This document shows, piece by piece, positions 15,870 through 18,653 of a DNA stretch of 18,653 nt. The position numbers and the translations under genes are program-made. The notes below the pieces were generated by a model. It saw nothing but the letters and a program-made list of their open reading frames with translations, was not told where the DNA came from and did no database searches. The first letter of the stretch is position 1; each line of letters starts with the position of its first letter. Source of the DNA: Clostridia bacterium (GTDB lineage: Bacteria; Bacillota_A; Clostridia; Oscillospirales; CAG-272); the NCBI GenBank assembly GCA_017407725.1, contig JAFQWB010000018.1:1-18653 (forward strand), in the 5' to 3' direction.

Positions 15870-16928
15870 ATGGAAGAAAATAAGAAAATGCTCGAAAACG
15901 AAAATGGCGAAGAGCTTGTACAGGAAGAAGTGTATTATAAAGAAATGTCACCTGCAAGAATGGTGGCAAGAAGATTCTTCCGTTCACGTCTTTCTCTTGT
16001 CGGAGTTATAATGCTTGCCGCTCTCTTTGCGTTCTCATTCCTTGGTCCTCCTATTCTTCATGCATGCGGATATCAGTGGACAGAGACAGCAAGTGACGAT
16101 GGCGGAAAGCTTGCAAGTGCAATGCACGAGCTCGATATCAAAACTACCGACTCTGAAGGAAACAAGCACTCGGTTATTCAGTTTGTAGAAAGTAAAGTAG
16201 ATATAAACAGCTATGCGCCCATGTCCTCGTCACATTTCCTCGGAACAGACGAGAAGGGAATGGACGTGTTTATCAGACTTATGTACGGCGGAAGAATATC
16301 TCTTACGATAGGATTCGTTGTCGTAATTCTTGAAACGATTATCGGTATTATCATGGGCGGTATTGCAGGCTACTTCGGTGGCAAGGCGGACCAGATAATA
16401 ATGAGACTCGTTGATATGTTAAACTGTATCCCAACCTTGCCGATACTTCTTATAGCATCGGTAGTAATAGACTCTTGGGAAATCAAGGGTATGCTCAGAA
16501 TATACTATCTTATGCTGATAATGACGGTATTCGGATGGAGCGGAATTGCCCGTATGGTAAGAGGACAGATACTTTATCTCCGTGAGCAGGAGTACATCGT
16601 AGCCTGCGAGGTTATGGGTATTCCCACCTGGAGAAGAATATTCAAGCACCTTGTTCCGAATATTATGCCTCAGCTTATAGTTTCAATGACTCTCGGACTT
16701 GGCAGTATCATCCTTTACGAATCAACCCTTAGTTATCTCGGTCTCGGTGTTCCGATTCCTTATGCTGCTTGGGGTAGTATGATTTCAGGCTCTGCCGTAC
16801 CCGAGATAATGAACAACTATCCCAATCTTTGGATTCCCGCAGGCTTACTTATCGTTATGGCTGTTCTTGCCTTCAACTTTGTCGGTGACGGTCTTCGCGA
16901 TGCAATGGACCCCAAGTCTAAGAGGTGA
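15870..16928 (+). CDS. Oligopeptide ABC transporter permease (OppC/DppC type)
   Basis: This 352-residue permease is the second half of the peptide channel. An acidic cytoplasmic N-terminus (about 1-27) precedes ARMVARRFFRSRLSLVG and the first membrane segment (about 42-62). The outside loop of about 60 residues ends in the family motif FLGTDEKGMDVFIRLMYGGR. Five more hydrophobic segments follow. The EAA loop reads QEYIVACEVMGIPTWRR, then HLVPNIMPQL, and the protein ends in GDGLRDAMDPK, all standard for OppC/DppC. Its ribosome binding site AAAGGAG (15856-15862) overlaps the stop codon of the preceding permease gene, with seven bases to the ATG, so translation is probably coupled. Length is slightly above the usual 280-320 because of the N-terminal tail and the loop. 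Confidence 0.94.
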   Translation: MEENKKMLENENGEELVQEEVYYKEMSPARMVARRFFRSRLSLVGVIMLAALFAFSFLGPPILHACGYQWTETASDDGGKLASAMHELDIKTTDSEGNKHSVIQFVESKVDINSYAPMSSSHFLGTDEKGMDVFIRLMYGGRISLTIGFVVVILETIIGIIMGGIAGYFGGKADQIIMRLVDMLNCIPTLPILLIASVVIDSWEIKGMLRIYYLMLIMTVFGWSGIARMVRGQILYLREQEYIVACEVMGIPTWRRIFKHLVPNIMPQLIVSMTLGLGSIILYESTLSYLGLGVPIPYAAWGSMISGSAVPEIMNNYPNLWIPAGLLIVMAVLAFNFVGDGLRDAMDPKSKR

Positions 16929-16933
16929 TGAAA

Positions 16934-18109
16934 ATGAGAAAAGAAAAAAATCCCAATATACTCACCTTGAAGGAAAGCCGTGAGATCATAAAGAGCAATC
17001 TTCGTGAGATGAAGCGTCTTGAAAAGATAAAGAGAGAAGCTAAAACTCCCGATCAGTTCACTACTTTTATGAAGTGCAACGATAACGTGCTTGAGATTGA
17101 GGATCTTGAAACACATTTCTTTACCGATAACGGAGTTGTTCGTTCGGTAAATAAAATTTCTCTTGACATTCCCAAGGACTCTATAGTAGGACTTGTGGGA
17201 GAGTCGGGATGCGGAAAGAGTGTAACAAGCCTTTCCGTAATGCAGCTTGTTCAGGCTCCGCAGGGTCAGGTTGTCGGAGGACAGATAAGATTCAACTCCG
17301 ATGAATTAAGACGCGGTAAGAACGGACAGGACAGATGCTACGATATAACAAAAATGCCTACTCTCGATATGTGCCGTATCAGAGGTAAGGAAATATCGAT
17401 GATATTCCAGGAGCCTATGACCAGCCTTAACCCCGTATTTACGGTAGGTTATCAGATCGAAGAGGTATTCTATCTCAGTAAGCCCGATGCGACAAAGGAA
17501 GAAGCAAGACAGAAGGCAATCGATATGCTCACTCTTGTCGGAATTCCGATGCCCGAAACAATAATAAACTACTATCCCCATCAGCTTTCGGGCGGTATGC
17601 GTCAGAGAGTTATGATAGCGATAGCACTTACGGGAACACCAAAGCTCATCATTGCCGATGAGCCTACCACAGCCCTTGACGTTACGATTCAGAGCCAGAT
17701 ACTTAGGCTTCTTAAGCGCGTTCAGGGTGAGTGCGGAGCATCCATCTTACTTATTACACACGACCTCGGCGTTGTAGCCGAAATGGCTGATTACGTTGTA
17801 GTAATGTATGCAGGTAAGATAGTTGAAAAGGGAACCGTATACGAAATATTCGATAATCCTATGCATCCTTATACGATAGGAATTCAGAAGGCAAAGCCGT
17901 CACTTGCATCAGATGCAGGTGAGGAGCTTTACAGCATTCCCGGTAATGTACCTAACCCCATCAATATTCCCGATGAATGTCTTTTCAAGGGAAGATGCGG
18001 AAAGAGATGTGCGGGATGCGAAGGAAAGCCTTATCCCAAGGAGATAAAGATTACCGAAACGCACAGCGTGTTCTGTCACTTATATGACGAGGAGGGAGAT
18101 AACAAATGA
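16934..18109 (+). CDS. Oligopeptide ABC transporter ATPase (OppD/DppD type)
   Basis: This 391-residue ATPase powers peptide import from the cytoplasmic side. Walker A GESGCGKS is at 89-96, the Q-loop [12 protein letters not shown] around Gln159, signature LSGGMRQR at 218-225, Walker B LIIADEP at 238-244 and switch His276. The C-terminal oligopeptide/dipeptide domain carries cysteines 349, 355, 359, 362 and 381, the spacing expected for the iron-sulfur site described in DppD-type ATPases. About 50 charged, probably helical residues precede the ATPase domain, longer than usual. I prefer ATG 16934, with AGAGGTG (16921-16927) six bases upstream. A GTG at 16925 and an ATG at 16928 lie in the same frame but too close to that site. 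The gene follows the OppC stop (16928) directly. Confidence 0.94.
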   Translation: MRKEKNPNILTLKESREIIKSNLREMKRLEKIKREAKTPDQFTTFMKCNDNVLEIEDLETHFFTDNGVVRSVNKISLDIPKDSIVGLVGESGCGKSVTSLSVMQLVQAPQGQVVGGQIRFNSDELRRGKNGQDRCYDITKMPTLDMCRIRGKEISMIFQEPMTSLNPVFTVGYQIEEVFYLSKPDATKEEARQKAIDMLTLVGIPMPETIINYYPHQLSGGMRQRVMIAIALTGTPKLIIADEPTTALDVTIQSQILRLLKRVQGECGASILLITHDLGVVAEMADYVVVMYAGKIVEKGTVYEIFDNPMHPYTIGIQKAKPSLASDAGEELYSIPGNVPNPINIPDECLFKGRCGKRCAGCEGKPYPKEIKITETHSVFCHLYDEEGDNK

Positions 18110-18653
18110 TCGAAGAAAATAACGTAGTTACTCCCGCCGAGGATGTTGTTGTACCTAAGACCGAAGAAAAGGATTATATCCTTGAGGTTGAGGGACTCAA
18201 GCAGTATTTCCCGGTCAGCAAGGACTTCTTCGGAAGACCTGTTTCCTACTTAAGAGCGGTTGACGGAGTATCCTTCAAGCTCGAGAGAGGAAAGACACTC
18301 GGTGTTGTTGGTGAGTCGGGATGCGGTAAGACCACTCTCGGAAGAACCATTCTTCGTCTTTATGACGTAACAGAAGGAAAAGCAACATATAACTCCCTCA
18401 AGGAGAACGGAGAGAGAAAGTCATACGGTCTTGAGTCTATTTCGAGAAAGAAATTCTATGACCTCAGAACAGAGCTTCAGCTCGTTTTTCAGGATCCCTA
18501 TTCCTCGCTCCCGCCCAGAATGACGGTAGGCGAGATCATAGGCGAGGCTGTAAAGGTTCATAAGATCGTTCCCGATGACAAGATCAATGAGTACGTAAGA
18601 AACGTAATGGCAAGATGCGGACTTCAGCCACATCATTTCGATAGATATCCCCA
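18106..18653 (+). CDS. Oligopeptide ABC transporter ATPase (OppF/DppF type), 3' end outside window
   Basis: The ATG at 18106 overlaps the stop of the preceding ATPase (ATGA), with a strong GGAGGGAG (18091-18098) seven bases upstream, so the two are translationally coupled. The 182 codons in the window show an acidic leader of about 25 residues, then [14 protein letters not shown]. Walker A is [12 protein letters not shown], with the GKTTLGR form typical of OppF/DppF rather than OppD. The Q-loop reads [20 protein letters not shown], where the usual N after SSL is replaced by P. The window ends just before the expected signature motif. This protein pairs with the OppD-type ATPase as the second motor subunit and completes the five-part importer. 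Confidence 0.93.
   Translation, partial: MIEENNVVTPAEDVVVPKTEEKDYILEVEGLKQYFPVSKDFFGRPVSYLRAVDGVSFKLERGKTLGVVGESGCGKTTLGRTILRLYDVTEGKATYNSLKENGERKSYGLESISRKKFYDLRTELQLVFQDPYSSLPPRMTVGEIIGEAVKVHKIVPDDKINEYVRNVMARCGLQPHHFDRYP

Overview
The window looks like a chromosomal segment of a Gram-positive, low-to-moderate GC Firmicute, most likely a gut-type member of the class Clostridia. The reasons are AGGAGG-type ribosome binding sites, sigma-A promoters (one with perfect -35 and -10 hexamers), lipoproteins with Gram-positive lipoboxes, BspA-type leucine-rich surface proteins and a DUF6512-like membrane protein. The genus cannot be told from this sequence alone.

Left part (1-2202). The 3' end of an unidentified gene is followed by a small P-loop kinase-like protein (183-665). 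Next comes a strong bidirectional terminator (668-704) and, on the minus strand, a small multi-pass membrane protein (703-1230). A minus-strand lipoprotein with BspA-type leucine-rich repeats (1351-2202) follows, with its own terminator and a consensus promoter at 2247-2274.

Middle (2203-2921). About 720 bases hold no convincing gene. This stretch contains the divergent promoters for the leucine-rich lipoprotein and for the large operon to the right. It also has a roughly 190-base untranslated leader with a perfect 8-bp hairpin, and an unexplained stretch with small hairpins.

Right part (2922-18653, all plus strand, tightly packed, no terminator seen). This is one apparent operon. It encodes a 2577-residue membrane-anchored subtilisin-family protease fused to about 30 BspA-type leucine-rich repeats, then a surface lipoprotein with an InlB-like module. 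A complete-looking oligopeptide ABC transporter follows: substrate-binding protein, two permeases and two ATPases, the last cut by the window edge. The likely logic is that the protease binds and cuts extracellular protein at the cell surface and the transporter imports the peptides. This is inferred from domains and gene order, not demonstrated.

Unusual points are the giant protease-adhesin in the same transcription unit as its presumed peptide importer; a substrate-binding protein with both a lipid anchor and a C-terminal membrane anchor; a beta-rich extra domain of about 110 residues inserted into the first permease; and an apparent single-base insertion near 14100 that cuts the substrate-binding protein before its C-terminal anchor.
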